Counted from the stretch's first letter, positions 35,008-43,837 are shown. The stretch: DNA of 64,000 nt from Paraburkholderia caribensis (GCF_002902945.1 NZ_CP026102.1:620001-684000); one strand, 5' to 3'. Notes: generated by a model from the sequence alone, not told the origin. Made by a program: numbers and translations.

Positions 35008-36033
35008 ATGGGAAGCCGTCCCCGTTTTGTCGACGATCTGTCGGGTGCGCTGCCGGGCGCCGCTGCCGCCGGGTCGTCCGATGACGACGCACTCCTCGAC
35101 GCCTATTCGCGCACTGTCGTCGATGCGCTCGAACGGGTGCGGGCGGCCGTCGTTTTCATCACTGTCGAGCGCCGCGTGCCGGGCGCGCCGGAGCGCCATG
35201 CGCGCGCGGGCACCGGCTCCGGTTTCATCTTCACGCCCGACGGATATCTTCTGACCAACAGCCACGTCGTGCACGGTGCGACGCATATCCGCGTGCAGCT
35301 TGCCGACGGCACGAAGTTCGACGCCGATCTGGTGGGTGACGATCCGCACAGCGACTTGGCCGTATTGCGGATTGGTTCGCCGGAGCCGCTGCCGCACGTC
35401 GCGCTTGGCGAGTCGGGCAAGCTGCGCGTGGGGCAGATAGCGATCGCGGTTGGCAATCCGCTTGGGCTCGAGCAGACGGTGACGGCGGGCGTGGTTTCCG
35501 CGCTCGGGCGTTCGCTGAGGTCGAATTCGGGCCGCATGATCTATGACGTGATCCAGACGGATGCGGCGCTCAATCCGGGCAATTCGGGTGGGCCGTTGAT
35601 CAACTCGGCGGGCCAGGTGATCGGTGTGAATACGGCGATCATTCCGGGTGCGCAGTCGATCAGCTTTGCGACGGCGATCGATACCGCGAAGTGGGTGATC
35701 ATGCAGATTTTTGCGCACGGGCGCGTGCGGCGCGCTTATATCGGCGTGGCGGGGACGACCTTCGCGCTGCCGCGGCGTGTGCAGCGTTATTTCGCGCTGG
35801 AGTCGGAAAGTGGCGTGCGGGTGATGGAGATCGTGAAGGGGAGTCCTGCCGCGCTCGGCGGGCTGCGGACGGACGATACGATCGTTGCGGTTGATGGGCA
35901 GGTTGTTGAGGGGGTCGATGCGCTGCAGCGCGTGCTGGATGGGTCCAGGATTGGGCGCTCGGTGAGCGTGAGTGTTTTGCGCGGCGCGCAGCGGGTTGAG
36001 GTGGTGGTTGTGCCGGTTGAGCAGAGTGTTTAG
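35008..36033 (+). CDS. HtrA/DegP-like S1C serine protease without a signal peptide
   Basis: 341 residues. Trypsin-like domain with the catalytic triad H86 (LLTNSHVVHG), D116 (PHSDLAVLRIG) and S193 (NPGNSGGPLIN), followed by a single PDZ domain (about 240-330, GVRVMEIVKGSPAALGGLRTDDTIVAVDG). The first 35 residues are polar and lack a hydrophobic signal, so it is probably cytoplasmic or uses a non-standard route, unlike DegP/DegQ. GGAG lies 8 nt before the ATG. Confidence 0.9.
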   Translation: MGSRPRFVDDLSGALPGAAAAGSSDDDALLDAYSRTVVDALERVRAAVVFITVERRVPGAPERHARAGTGSGFIFTPDGYLLTNSHVVHGATHIRVQLADGTKFDADLVGDDPHSDLAVLRIGSPEPLPHVALGESGKLRVGQIAIAVGNPLGLEQTVTAGVVSALGRSLRSNSGRMIYDVIQTDAALNPGNSGGPLINSAGQVIGVNTAIIPGAQSISFATAIDTAKWVIMQIFAHGRVRRAYIGVAGTTFALPRRVQRYFALESESGVRVMEIVKGSPAALGGLRTDDTIVAVDGQVVEGVDALQRVLDGSRIGRSVSVSVLRGAQRVEVVVVPVEQSV

Positions 36034-36234
36034 GTTCAGGTTTGGGTTTGTCTGCGACGCTGGGTAGGGGCGGCTTTTTCGATGGCATTCCGCGATTTGG
36101 CATCGGGGTTCATGCGGCGCCGTTCGTGGGTTTGGGTCTTGGCGCTGGCATCCGGGTTTTGCTTTTGCTTTCGCTTTCGCTGGCATCCGCGCATTGTTAG
36201 CGTGCTTCACGCGTCGCCCCTGTGCGGGGCGGCA

Positions 36235-36268
36235 CCTACTTTTCTTTGCCGCCGCAAAGAAAAGTAGG
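36235..36268. repeat. 15-bp hairpin in left arm of element A
   Basis: CCTACTTTTCTTTGC, loop CGCC, then GCAAAGAAAAGTAGG. A perfect stem with pyrimidine/purine strand bias that could form a strong RNA or DNA hairpin on either strand. Confidence 0.9.
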
Positions 36269-36437
36269 CAAAAGAAAGCGGCTCAAACCGCCAGTTCTTG
36301 TGTTTGCCTGAGGGCCCCCAAAGGTTCTTACGCTTCACACGGCAATCACGTGACCCACGTTCGTTGCCAGCGCTCTTGCTGAGCGCCTCACCCGCTTCAC
36401 GCACCCGCGTTTCAGCATGCCTCACCAGACAGTCCAC

Positions 36438-36579
36438 GGCCGCCCAGGTGGCAAACTGTGTGTAGGTTTTCCCGACGTACACGTTCGCGCTCTTACAGGG
36501 TGGAGCGCGTGCTCAATCGGTCTGGAGTGAAGCATGTGGAGCACCGAGGGCCGACACACAGTTTGCCACCTGGGCGGCC
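36438..36579. repeat. Inverted central motif and core of element A
   Basis: A 25-bp sequence ending in GTGGCAAACTGTGTG (36438-36462) faces its perfect complement (36555-36579) across 92 nt. The core has little resemblance to the core of copy B although the motif is the same. Confidence 0.85.
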
Positions 36580-36747
36580 CATACCATTCGCTGCCGCAGG
36601 CCCGGGTACGGGTAATTGAAGCGGGTGAGGCGTTTGTTCGAAGCGTTGGCAACGGGTACCAACCAAGGCGCTGGTGTGTGAAGGATGGGGACGTTGGGGA
36701 CCCGTGGGTGAACGTCAAGAATTGGCGGTGTGAGCCGCTTTCTTTTG

Positions 36748-36781
36748 CCTACTTTTCTTTGCGGCGGCAAAGAAAAGTAGG
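36748..36781. repeat. 15-bp hairpin in right arm of element A
   Basis: Same stem as in the left arm with the loop complemented (GGCG). Confidence 0.9.
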
Positions 36782-36791
36782 TGCCGCCCCG

Positions 36792-36955
36792 CACAGGGGC
36801 GACGCGTGAAGCACGGTAACGAATCGCGGATGCCAGCGCAAAAGCAAACGCACGGGGGCGACGCGTGAAGCGAGCTAACGAATCGCGGATGCCAGCGCAA
36901 AGGCAAACGCACAGGGGCGACGCGTGAAGCAAGCCAACGCAACGCGGATACCAAA
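36792..36955. repeat. 59-bp direct repeat in right arm of element A
   Basis: CACAGGGGCGACGCGTGAAG begins a 59-bp unit repeated at 36792, 36851 and 36910, the third decaying after about 45 bp. Copy B has one unit here. Confidence 0.82.
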
Positions 36956-37058
36956 AAAAAGATCAAAACCCACGAACGGCGCCGCATAAACCCCGATACC
37001 AAATCGCGGAACGCCATCAAAAGACCAAACCACCCAGCGTCGCAGACACAAGAAAACC

Positions 37059-39446
37059 TCAGAACAACTGCTTCTGCCCCGAAGCCAGGGTAACAAAATC
37101 ATCCTTCAGCAAAGGCAAAATCGCATCCGCCACAGGCTGAAGCTGCCGCGTCAGATAATGCCCATAGTCAATATCCGACCGCAGCGTTTCAAGCGGCTCG
37201 GGCCCGCTGCCCGTCATCACATAACTGATCCATCCGCCATTCTGATATTGCAGCGGCCGACCGCGCTGCCGGTTGAACTCATCAGCGGAACGCGCAGCAC
37301 GCACATGCGGCGGCACATTGCGCTCATAGTCGGACAACGGCCGGCGCAGCCGCTTGCGATACACGAGCAGTTCATCGAACTCACCCGCCAGCGTGCGCCG
37401 CACATAATCACGCACATAATCCCGATACGGCTGCTGCTTGAAAATCCGCAGATACAGTTCCTGCTGAAAGCGTTGCGCGAGCGGTGTCCAATCGGTGCGC
37501 ACCGTTTCGAGACCTTTGTAGACGACTTCTTCACTGCCGTCGGCAAGCACGGTCAAGCCCGCATAACGCTTCTTGCTGCCTTCCTCCGCGCCGCGTACGG
37601 TTGGCATGAAAAAGCGCTTGTAATGCCGCTCGAATTGCAGTTCCAGCGCGCTCTCCAGCCCGAAACGCTCGCGCAAATGCTCACGCCACCAGGCATTGAT
37701 TCCGCTCACCAGCTCTCGTCCGATGCGCGCCGCGTCTTCCTCGTCATGCGCGTGGCGCAGCCACACAAACGTCGAATCGGTGTCGCCGTAGATCACCGCA
37801 TACCCGCGCGCTTCGATCAGCTCGCGCGTGCGGTGCATGATCTCGTGGCCGCGCATCGTGATCGACGACGCCAGGCGCGGATCGAAGAACCGGCAACCCG
37901 TCGAGCCAAGCACGCCATAGAACGCGTTCATGATGATCTTCAGCGCCTGCGATAACGGCTTGTTCTGCTCGCGCTTCGCGGCTTCGCGCCCCTCCCACAC
38001 CTGCGCGACGATCGACGGCAGGCAATGGCGCGCGCGCGAAAAGCGCGCGCCAAGGAAACCGGGCACGGAATGCGCGTCGTCGGGATGACGCACGCCATCG
38101 ACCAGTCCGACGGGATCGATCAGAAACGTACGGATGATCGACGGGTACAGGCTCTTGTAGTCGAGCACCAGCACGGAATCGTAGAGACCGGGCTTCGAGT
38201 CCATCACGAAGCCGCCAGGACTGGCCGCGCCCGCTACGTCGCCCAGATTCGGCGCGACGTAGCCGAGCCGGTGCATGCGCGGCATATATAGATGCGTGAA
38301 CGCCGCCACCGATCCGCCGCTGCGGTCGGCAGGCAGTCCCGTAACGGTCGCGCGTTCGAGCAGGAACGACAGCAGGTCCGTCTTGCCGAAGATGCGCGTG
38401 ACGAGCTCGCAGTCTTTCAGGTTGTAGCGGGCGAGCGCAGGCTTGTCCTCGTCGAAGCGGCGCTGGATCTCGTCCATCCGCTGATACGGGTTGTCGATCG
38501 ACTTGCCTTCGCCCAGCACCGCCTGCGCGACGTATTCGAGGCTAAACGACGGAAAGCTCCACGTGGCCGAGCGCAGCGCCTCGATGCCGTCGATGATCAG
38601 CCGCCCCGCCGCGCCCGCGAAGAAATGGTTCTGCTTCAGGCCATGCTCGCGCCACTCCATCACCGCGCCGCCGCGCCCGATGCGCAGCGGCACGCCGCAC
38701 TGCTGCGCGGTCTCATGCAGCACTTTCAGGTCGAACTGCACGACATTCCAGCCGATGATCGCGTCGGGATCGTGCGCCTCCAGCCAGCCGATCAGCCGCT
38801 CGATCAGCTGCGCCCGCGTGTCGCAATACTCGAGCGCGAAGTCGAGGTCCGCAGCGTCGCCGTTTTGCGGTCCGAGCATGTACACCTGACGCTGCCCGCA
38901 GCCTTCCAGCGCGATCGAATACAACTCGGCGTGCGCACTGGTTTCGATATCGAGCGAGACCAGCTTGAGCTTCGGACGGTAACCGCTCGCGGGCTTCATG
39001 TCGGCGTTCAGCAACGGGCCATGACCGTCTGGATTCGCTTCGCCGCCGAACAGCACGGGCGCAGTGATGAAGCGCTCCATCATGTAGCGCTCGGGCGGGA
39101 AGACATCGGCTTCGTAGACGTCGACGCCGCCTTGCTTCAGCCGTTTGTCGAGCGCGGTCAGCTGCCGGTACTGCGGGCAGTACAGTCCCAGCACCGGCCG
39201 ATGCTGAAAGTCGCACAAATCGAGCGGGCGCAGTTCGGCGCCGCGCGACTGGGCGTTCTTCTCCCGGACCAGCATGTCTTGCGCGCGCTCGCGGTGCGCG
39301 GCTGGGATGAACGCGACGTTGGGCTGCGGGCGCAGGCGGATATGGCGCGGACCGCCGTCGGTCGCGAGCCAGAACTCGACCTCGGTTCCGGCAGCCGTAT
39401 CGCGCCAATGACGGGTGAGAAGAAACCCTTGTTGAAGCTCACTCAA
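37059..39446 (-). CDS. polB: DNA polymerase II (family B)
   Basis: About 795 residues, close to Escherichia coli PolB. The 3'-5' exonuclease motifs are present: LVSLDIET (Exo I), DAIIGWNVVQFDL (Exo II) and ARYNLKDCELV (Exo III). Polymerase motifs are also intact: VLDYKSLYPSII (A), LKIIMNAFYGVLGS (B) and VIYGDTDSTFVWL (C). It is a damage-tolerant, proofreading polymerase. The TTG start is chosen for AGAGG 7 nt upstream and matching length; an ATG 49 codons earlier runs into the ahpC promoter region. No LexA-type box was found by eye. Confidence 0.93.
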   Translation of the reverse strand: MSELQQGFLLTRHWRDTAAGTEVEFWLATDGGPRHIRLRPQPNVAFIPAAHRERAQDMLVREKNAQSRGAELRPLDLCDFQHRPVLGLYCPQYRQLTALDKRLKQGGVDVYEADVFPPERYMMERFITAPVLFGGEANPDGHGPLLNADMKPASGYRPKLKLVSLDIETSAHAELYSIALEGCGQRQVYMLGPQNGDAADLDFALEYCDTRAQLIERLIGWLEAHDPDAIIGWNVVQFDLKVLHETAQQCGVPLRIGRGGAVMEWREHGLKQNHFFAGAAGRLIIDGIEALRSATWSFPSFSLEYVAQAVLGEGKSIDNPYQRMDEIQRRFDEDKPALARYNLKDCELVTRIFGKTDLLSFLLERATVTGLPADRSGGSVAAFTHLYMPRMHRLGYVAPNLGDVAGAASPGGFVMDSKPGLYDSVLVLDYKSLYPSIIRTFLIDPVGLVDGVRHPDDAHSVPGFLGARFSRARHCLPSIVAQVWEGREAAKREQNKPLSQALKIIMNAFYGVLGSTGCRFFDPRLASSITMRGHEIMHRTRELIEARGYAVIYGDTDSTFVWLRHAHDEEDAARIGRELVSGINAWWREHLRERFGLESALELQFERHYKRFFMPTVRGAEEGSKKRYAGLTVLADGSEEVVYKGLETVRTDWTPLAQRFQQELYLRIFKQQPYRDYVRDYVRRTLAGEFDELLVYRKRLRRPLSDYERNVPPHVRAARSADEFNRQRGRPLQYQNGGWISYVMTGSGPEPLETLRSDIDYGHYLTRQLQPVADAILPLLKDDFVTLASGQKQLF

Positions 39447-39676
39447 ACGAAAACCTCTGCTGAAAACGCTCGGGCCGACACTTTTTTCGGCAATTCTCCC
39501 CGCGCGCGAATTGCCTCGCCTGGGGCGCTTTCCCTTGTCTGATAAGGGTTTTGGCCTGTCGATAGAAAATTTAAATAGGGTGCATCGCAACAATCAAATT
39601 TATCAAATTCTGCGACTTCTTCATAATCCATCCCATCGCAGTACCCAAACCCACTCAACCGAAGAGGACGCATCAG

Positions 39677-40240
39677 ATGCCGATCATCAACAGCCAGGTC
39701 AAACCGTTCAAGGCCACCGCATACCACAATGGCGATTTCGTGACCGTCACCGACGAAAGCTTCAAGGGCAAATGGTCCGTCGTCGTGTTCTATCCGGCCG
39801 ACTTCACGTTCGTGTGCCCGACCGAATTGGGCGATCTGGCCGACCGTTACGACGAATTCAAGAAACTCGGCGTCGAAATCTACAGCGTGTCGACGGATAC
39901 GCACTTCACGCACAAGGCATGGCACGACACGTCGGACACGATCGAAAAGATCAAGTACCCGATGATCGCCGATCCGACGCTGGCAATCTCGCGCAACTTC
40001 GACGTTCTGATCGAAGAAGAAGGTCTGGCGCTGCGCGGCACGTTCGTGATCAACCCGGAAGGCGAGATCAAGCTGTGCGAAATCCACGACAACGGCATCG
40101 GCCGTGACGCTGGCGAGCTGCTGCGCAAGGTGCAGGCTGCGCAATACATCGCGGCACACCCGGGTGAAGTTTGCCCCGCCAAGTGGACGCCGGGCGCAGA
40201 AACGCTGACGCCGTCGCTGGACCTGATCGGCAAGATCTAA
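39677..40240 (+). CDS. ahpC: Alkyl hydroperoxide reductase subunit C (peroxiredoxin)
   Basis: 187 residues, the typical AhpC1 length. Peroxidatic Cys47 sits in YPADFTFVCPTE and the resolving Cys166 in PGEVCPAKW. It reduces hydrogen and organic peroxides and is recycled by AhpF, encoded next. GAAGAGGACGC precedes the ATG. Upstream, AT-rich tetrads (GATAG, AATAG) hint at an OxyR site, but spacing does not match the consensus well. Confidence 0.95.
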   Translation: MPIINSQVKPFKATAYHNGDFVTVTDESFKGKWSVVVFYPADFTFVCPTELGDLADRYDEFKKLGVEIYSVSTDTHFTHKAWHDTSDTIEKIKYPMIADPTLAISRNFDVLIEEEGLALRGTFVINPEGEIKLCEIHDNGIGRDAGELLRKVQAAQYIAAHPGEVCPAKWTPGAETLTPSLDLIGKI

Positions 40241-40293
40241 GTCGCAGGCTCGCTAGAAGCCACACGCTACCCGCTGCAAACCCTGCCTTGAGC

Positions 40294-40357
40294 GGCGCCG
40301 CCTCGCGCGGCGCCGTTGTGAGGCAGTCCGCAAGGTCACAAGCCTTGCGAACTGCCT
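40294..40357 (+). repeat. Two hairpins between ahpC and ahpF
   Basis: GGCGCCGC pairs with GCGGCGCC (40294-40314). Then AGGCAGTCCGCAAGG pairs, with one mismatch, with CCTTGCGAACTGCCT (40321-40357, 7-nt loop). No long T-run follows, so partial termination or mRNA processing is more likely than full termination. Confidence 0.7.
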
Positions 40358-40432
40358 TACGCGCCGCGTTCGTCGTAACGCATGGCGCGAATCGAACCTC
40401 TCATCTCCATCTCGCCACGGACTCGAAAAATC

Positions 40433-42025
40433 ATGCTCGACGCGAATCTGAAGACCCAACTCAAAGCCTACCTCGAGAAAGTCAGCCGTCCCATCGAGAT
40501 CGTCGCCTCTGTCGACGACAGCGCGAAGTCGCAGGAAATGCTCGCGCTGCTCAACGACATCGCAACGCTGTCGGAGCGCGTCAGCGTGATCGAGCGCCGC
40601 GGCGACGACGAGCGCAAGCCGTCCTTTTCGATCGGCGAGCCGGGCAAGGCCGCGGGCATCCGCTTCGCAGGCATTCCGATGGGTCATGAGTTCACGTCGC
40701 TGGTGCTGGCGCTGCTGCAAACGGGCGGCCACCCGATCAAGCTCGACGACGCCGTGATCCAGCAGATCCGCGAACTGGACGGCGATTACGCGTTCGAGAC
40801 GTATTTCTCGCTGTCGTGCCAGAACTGCCCGGAAGTCGTGCAGGCGCTCAACATCATGGCGCTGATCAACCCGCGCATCCAGCACGTGGCGATCGACGGC
40901 GCGCTGTTCCAGAACGAAGTCGAGTCACGCCAGATCATGGCTGTGCCGACCATGTTCCTGAACGGTGAAGTGTTCGGCCAGGGCCGCAGCGGCGTGAAGG
41001 AAATCCTCGCGAAGCTCGACACCAACGCCGGTGCGCGCGCCGCGAAGGAACTGGAGAAGAAGCCGGTGTTCGACGTGCTGATCGTCGGCGGCGGTCCTGC
41101 TGGCGCGGCGGCTGCGATCTACTCGGCGCGCAAGGGGATTGCCACGGGTGTCGTGGCGGAACGCTTCGGCGGCCAGGTGCTCGACACGCTCGCAATCGAA
41201 AACTTCGTCTCCGTGCAGGAAACGGAAGGGCCGAAGTTCGCCACGGCGCTCGAGCAGCACGTGAAGAGCTACGAAGTCGATGTGATGGACGTGCAGCGCG
41301 CGGAAGCGCTGATTCCCGGCAAGATCAACGAAGTGCGCCTCGCGAGCGGCGCAGTGCTGAAGGCGAAGACGATCGTGCTGGCGACGGGCGCGCGCTGGCG
41401 CGAGATCAACGTGCCGGGCGAGCGCGAGTACCGCAACCATGGCGTGGCGTACTGCCCGCACTGCGATGGCCCGTTGTTCAAGGGCAAGCGCGTCGCGGTG
41501 GTCGGCGGCGGCAATTCGGGCGTCGAAGCGGCGATCGATCTGGCGGGTGTCGTGAGCCACGTGACGCTGATCGAATTCGGCGCACAACTGCGCGCCGACG
41601 AAGTGCTGCAACGCAAGCTGCGCAGCCTCGCTAACGTGACGGTCATCACCCAGGCGCAGACGACGGAAATCACGGGCGACGGCAAGAAGGTCAACGGTCT
41701 GACCTACACGGACCGTGCGTCGGGCGAGCCGAAGCATGTCGAGCTCGAAGGCGTGTTCGTGCAGATCGGCCTGGTGCCGAACACCGAATGGCTGAAGGGC
41801 ACGGTCGAGCTGTCGAAGCACGGCGAGATCGTCGTCGATGCGAAGGGCGCGACGTCGGTGCCGGGCGTGTTCGCCGCTGGCGACGTGACCACGGTGCCGT
41901 TCAAGCAGATCGTGATCGCCGTGGGCGAGGGCGCGAAGGCATCGCTGGCCGCGTTCGATCATCTGATCCGCACCAGCGTCGAAGATCTCGAAGACGCGCA
42001 GGCAGCGGAACTGGCCGAGGCCTGA
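40433..42025 (+). CDS. ahpF: Alkyl hydroperoxide reductase subunit F
   Basis: About 530 residues. N-terminal double thioredoxin-like domain with Cys129 and Cys132 (SCQNC), then a thioredoxin-reductase domain with the FAD loop VLIVGGGPAGAAAAIYSARKG, active-site Cys341 and Cys344 (YCPHCDGP), NAD site VVGGGNSGVEAAIDLAG and AAGDVTTVPFKQ. It transfers electrons from NADH to AhpC. The ATG matching the family length is preferred over one 17 codons upstream. It follows ahpC by about 190 nt with two hairpins between. Confidence 0.94.
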   Translation: MLDANLKTQLKAYLEKVSRPIEIVASVDDSAKSQEMLALLNDIATLSERVSVIERRGDDERKPSFSIGEPGKAAGIRFAGIPMGHEFTSLVLALLQTGGHPIKLDDAVIQQIRELDGDYAFETYFSLSCQNCPEVVQALNIMALINPRIQHVAIDGALFQNEVESRQIMAVPTMFLNGEVFGQGRSGVKEILAKLDTNAGARAAKELEKKPVFDVLIVGGGPAGAAAAIYSARKGIATGVVAERFGGQVLDTLAIENFVSVQETEGPKFATALEQHVKSYEVDVMDVQRAEALIPGKINEVRLASGAVLKAKTIVLATGARWREINVPGEREYRNHGVAYCPHCDGPLFKGKRVAVVGGGNSGVEAAIDLAGVVSHVTLIEFGAQLRADEVLQRKLRSLANVTVITQAQTTEITGDGKKVNGLTYTDRASGEPKHVELEGVFVQIGLVPNTEWLKGTVELSKHGEIVVDAKGATSVPGVFAAGDVTTVPFKQIVIAVGEGAKASLAAFDHLIRTSVEDLEDAQAAELAEA

Positions 42026-42053
42026 TCGACGGGTGTTGGGTTCGCTGCAAAAG

Positions 42054-42083
42054 CAAACGGGCTAGCTTCGGCTAGCCCGTTTG
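42054..42083 (+). terminator. Intrinsic terminator after ahpF
   Basis: CAAACGGGCTAGC pairs perfectly with GCTAGCCCGTTTG around a TTCG tetraloop. The A-run on the left lets it also serve the convergent small secreted protein gene. Confidence 0.88.
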
Positions 42084-42099
42084 TCGTTGTGCGCCGCGC

Positions 42100-42375
42100 T
42101 TACTGGCTGGCGGCGGGCGTATGCACCTGCTTCGATTTTGCCGTCTTCCCGTGGCCGTGATGCTGGTGCGCGGATTTCTGCGCGGTCTTTTCGGCAGGAG
42201 CGTCGACGTTGTGCTGGGTATCGGGCCGCGCCTGGATGTCGCGAGCGTGCTGCTCGATCTGGGCGGCGACGTTGCTGTCGTGGGTCGTCACGATGCCGTC
42301 GCTGGAAGTTTGCGCCGAGGCGACGCCTGCAACGGCCAGCAGCGAAACGAGCACAGCGGCAGAAATTCTGTTCAT
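42100..42375 (-). CDS. Small secreted His/Lys-rich protein
   Basis: 91 residues with a signal peptide (AAVLVSLLAVAGVASA). Polar mature chain with AAQIEQHARDIQARPDTQHNVDAPAEKTAQ and a His/Lys-rich end (KSAHQHHGHGKTAKSK) that could bind metal. No strong ribosome-binding site. Function unknown. Confidence 0.7.
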   Translation of the reverse strand: MNRISAAVLVSLLAVAGVASAQTSSDGIVTTHDSNVAAQIEQHARDIQARPDTQHNVDAPAEKTAQKSAHQHHGHGKTAKSKQVHTPAASQ

Positions 42376-42615
42376 GGTTGTTTTGATTCCGGTTGATTGG
42401 TGAGTTCAATGCGCTTCGCGCGCATGGGATTGTCCATTGGAATGCCCGTGTGACGCGTCAAAGTGTGTCAAGGAAAGTGCCGCAAATCGTCAAATTCGCT
42501 TGACCAATCTTTACAATCCAGACGTTTCCGCTGTGCTACCGTTTTTGACTATCCATTCGGAATGCGAATCGAATGAGGGTGGATTGAAGCTCAAACAATC
42601 ATGGAGGAGAAAGCG

Positions 42616-43815
42616 GTGAACAATCTGGCAAAACTGACCGTGGTCGGTGTCTCGCTGACCAGCTTGACGCTGATGGGGTGTGGCAAGAAAGAGCCGCCAT
42701 CGCACGAAGCCGCGCAACGCAACGGCGGTGCAGCGGAGCAGGTGGTGACGATCGGTCACGCGGGGCCGCTCACGGGCGGCAGCAGCCATCTCGGCAAGGA
42801 CAACGAGAACGGCGCGCGGCTCGCTGTGGAGGAAATCAACGAGACGGGACTCGTGATCGCCGGGCAGAAGGTGCGTCTCGAACTCGACGGCGAAGACGAC
42901 GCGGCCGATCCAAAGACGGGCACGCAGATCGCGCAGAAGTTCGTCGACGAGCATGTCGTCGCGGTGATCGGCCACCTGAACTCGGGCGTGTCGATTCCCG
43001 CGTCGCGCATCTATAACGAAGCGAACATCGCGGAGATTTCGCCGTCGTCGACCAATCCCGAGTACACAAAACAGGGTTACAGAAGCGCGTATCGCGTGGT
43101 CGCGACGGATGCGCAGCAAGGGCCCGCGCTCGGCGGTTATGCGCTCAAGTCGTTGAACGCCAGGACCATTGCCGTCGTCGACGATGCAACGGCCTACGGC
43201 AAAGGCCTCGCCGACGAGTTCGCGAAGGCGGCGCAGGCGGGCGGCGGGCGCGTCGTCGCGCGCGAGGCCACGACCGACAAGTCCACCGACTTCCGCGCCA
43301 TTCTCACCTCCATCAAGAGCGCGCATCCGGATGTCATCATGTTCGGGGGGATGGATTCGACGGTCGGCCCGTTCATTCGTCAGGCGGCGGCGCTTGGCTT
43401 GAGCGCGAAAGTTCTGAGCGGCGACGGAGCGTGCACGGAAAAAGTAGCGGAGCTTGCGGGCGACGCCGTGAGCAATCTCGTTTGTTCCGAAGCAAGTCTT
43501 GCGGTATCGCGCATGCCGCAGGGTGCCGAGTTCGAAAAGCGCTTCGAGGCGCGTTTCAACGGTCCGATTCTCTTCAACGCTCCGTTCGCCTACGACGCTG
43601 TGTACCTGGTCGTCGACGCAATGAAGCGGGCCAACACCACTGACGCCGCGAAGGTGCTTGCCGCGATGCCGACGTCCGACTACAACGGCGTGATCGGACA
43701 TATCGCTTTCGACGCGCATGGCGACATGAAGGAAGGCGCGATCAGCCTATATCACTATCAGGACAGGAAGAAGGCGCTGCTTGATGTCGTGAGGTACGGC
43801 GGCGGTTCTATTTGA
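42616..43815 (+). CDS. Branched-chain amino acid-type ABC substrate-binding lipoprotein (LivJ-like)
   Basis: About 399 residues with a lipobox (SLTLMGC, Cys22). Mature part is a type I periplasmic-binding fold of the LivJ/LivK group: VVTIGHAGPLTGGSSHLGKDNENGARLAVEEIN, VAVIGHLNSGVSIPASRIYNEANIAEISPSSTNP, AFAYDAVYLVVDAMKRAN. The GTG start is chosen because GGAGGAG lies 6 nt upstream; an ATG 5 codons earlier overlaps that site. No liv permease or ATPase genes are adjacent, so it is an orphan or supplies a distant transporter. Confidence 0.88.
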   Translation: MNNLAKLTVVGVSLTSLTLMGCGKKEPPSHEAAQRNGGAAEQVVTIGHAGPLTGGSSHLGKDNENGARLAVEEINETGLVIAGQKVRLELDGEDDAADPKTGTQIAQKFVDEHVVAVIGHLNSGVSIPASRIYNEANIAEISPSSTNPEYTKQGYRSAYRVVATDAQQGPALGGYALKSLNARTIAVVDDATAYGKGLADEFAKAAQAGGGRVVAREATTDKSTDFRAILTSIKSAHPDVIMFGGMDSTVGPFIRQAAALGLSAKVLSGDGACTEKVAELAGDAVSNLVCSEASLAVSRMPQGAEFEKRFEARFNGPILFNAPFAYDAVYLVVDAMKRANTTDAAKVLAAMPTSDYNGVIGHIAFDAHGDMKEGAISLYHYQDRKKALLDVVRYGGGSI

Positions 43816-43837
43816 GACCGGGTGACGGGCGCGGCGT

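Larger units (their letters stand above)
36047..37047. repeat. Large nested inverted-repeat element, copy A
   Basis: The region begins with GTCTGCGACGCTGGG (36050-36064) and ends with its exact complement (37033-37047). Inside, two arms of roughly 200-400 bp are reverse complements. Each carries a 15-bp hairpin (CCTACTTTTCTTTGC pairing with GCAAAGAAAAGTAGG), a CGTCGCCCCTGTGCGGGGC-type block and GCTTTC/GCTTTT hexamers. Nearer the centre, GTGGCAAACTGTGTG faces its complement around a core of about 92 nt. No plausible protein; short frames here are by-products of the repeats. A second copy lies 23 kb away. It lies between convergent htrA-like and polB genes. Confidence 0.85.

Noticed and set aside
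34726..36210. Long minus-strand frame opposite the HtrA-like gene
   Set aside because: It is an artefact of high GC opposite a well-supported protease gene; composition is Arg/His-rich with no domain.
36047..37047. Insertion sequence with transposase
   Set aside because: Terminal inverted repeats exist, but no frame inside has transposase motifs and the whole interior is palindromic.
36082..37056. Several short frames translating to KVGAAPHRGDA, MPAKAKAKAK or LFFAAAKKSRQKKAA-type peptides
   Set aside because: They recur on both strands within the inverted repeats of elements A and B, lack ribosome-binding sites and are explained by the repeats.
39540..39676. OxyR site upstream of ahpC
   Set aside because: GATAG and AATAG tetrads occur, but spacing does not fit ATAG-N7-CTAT repeats well enough to call.
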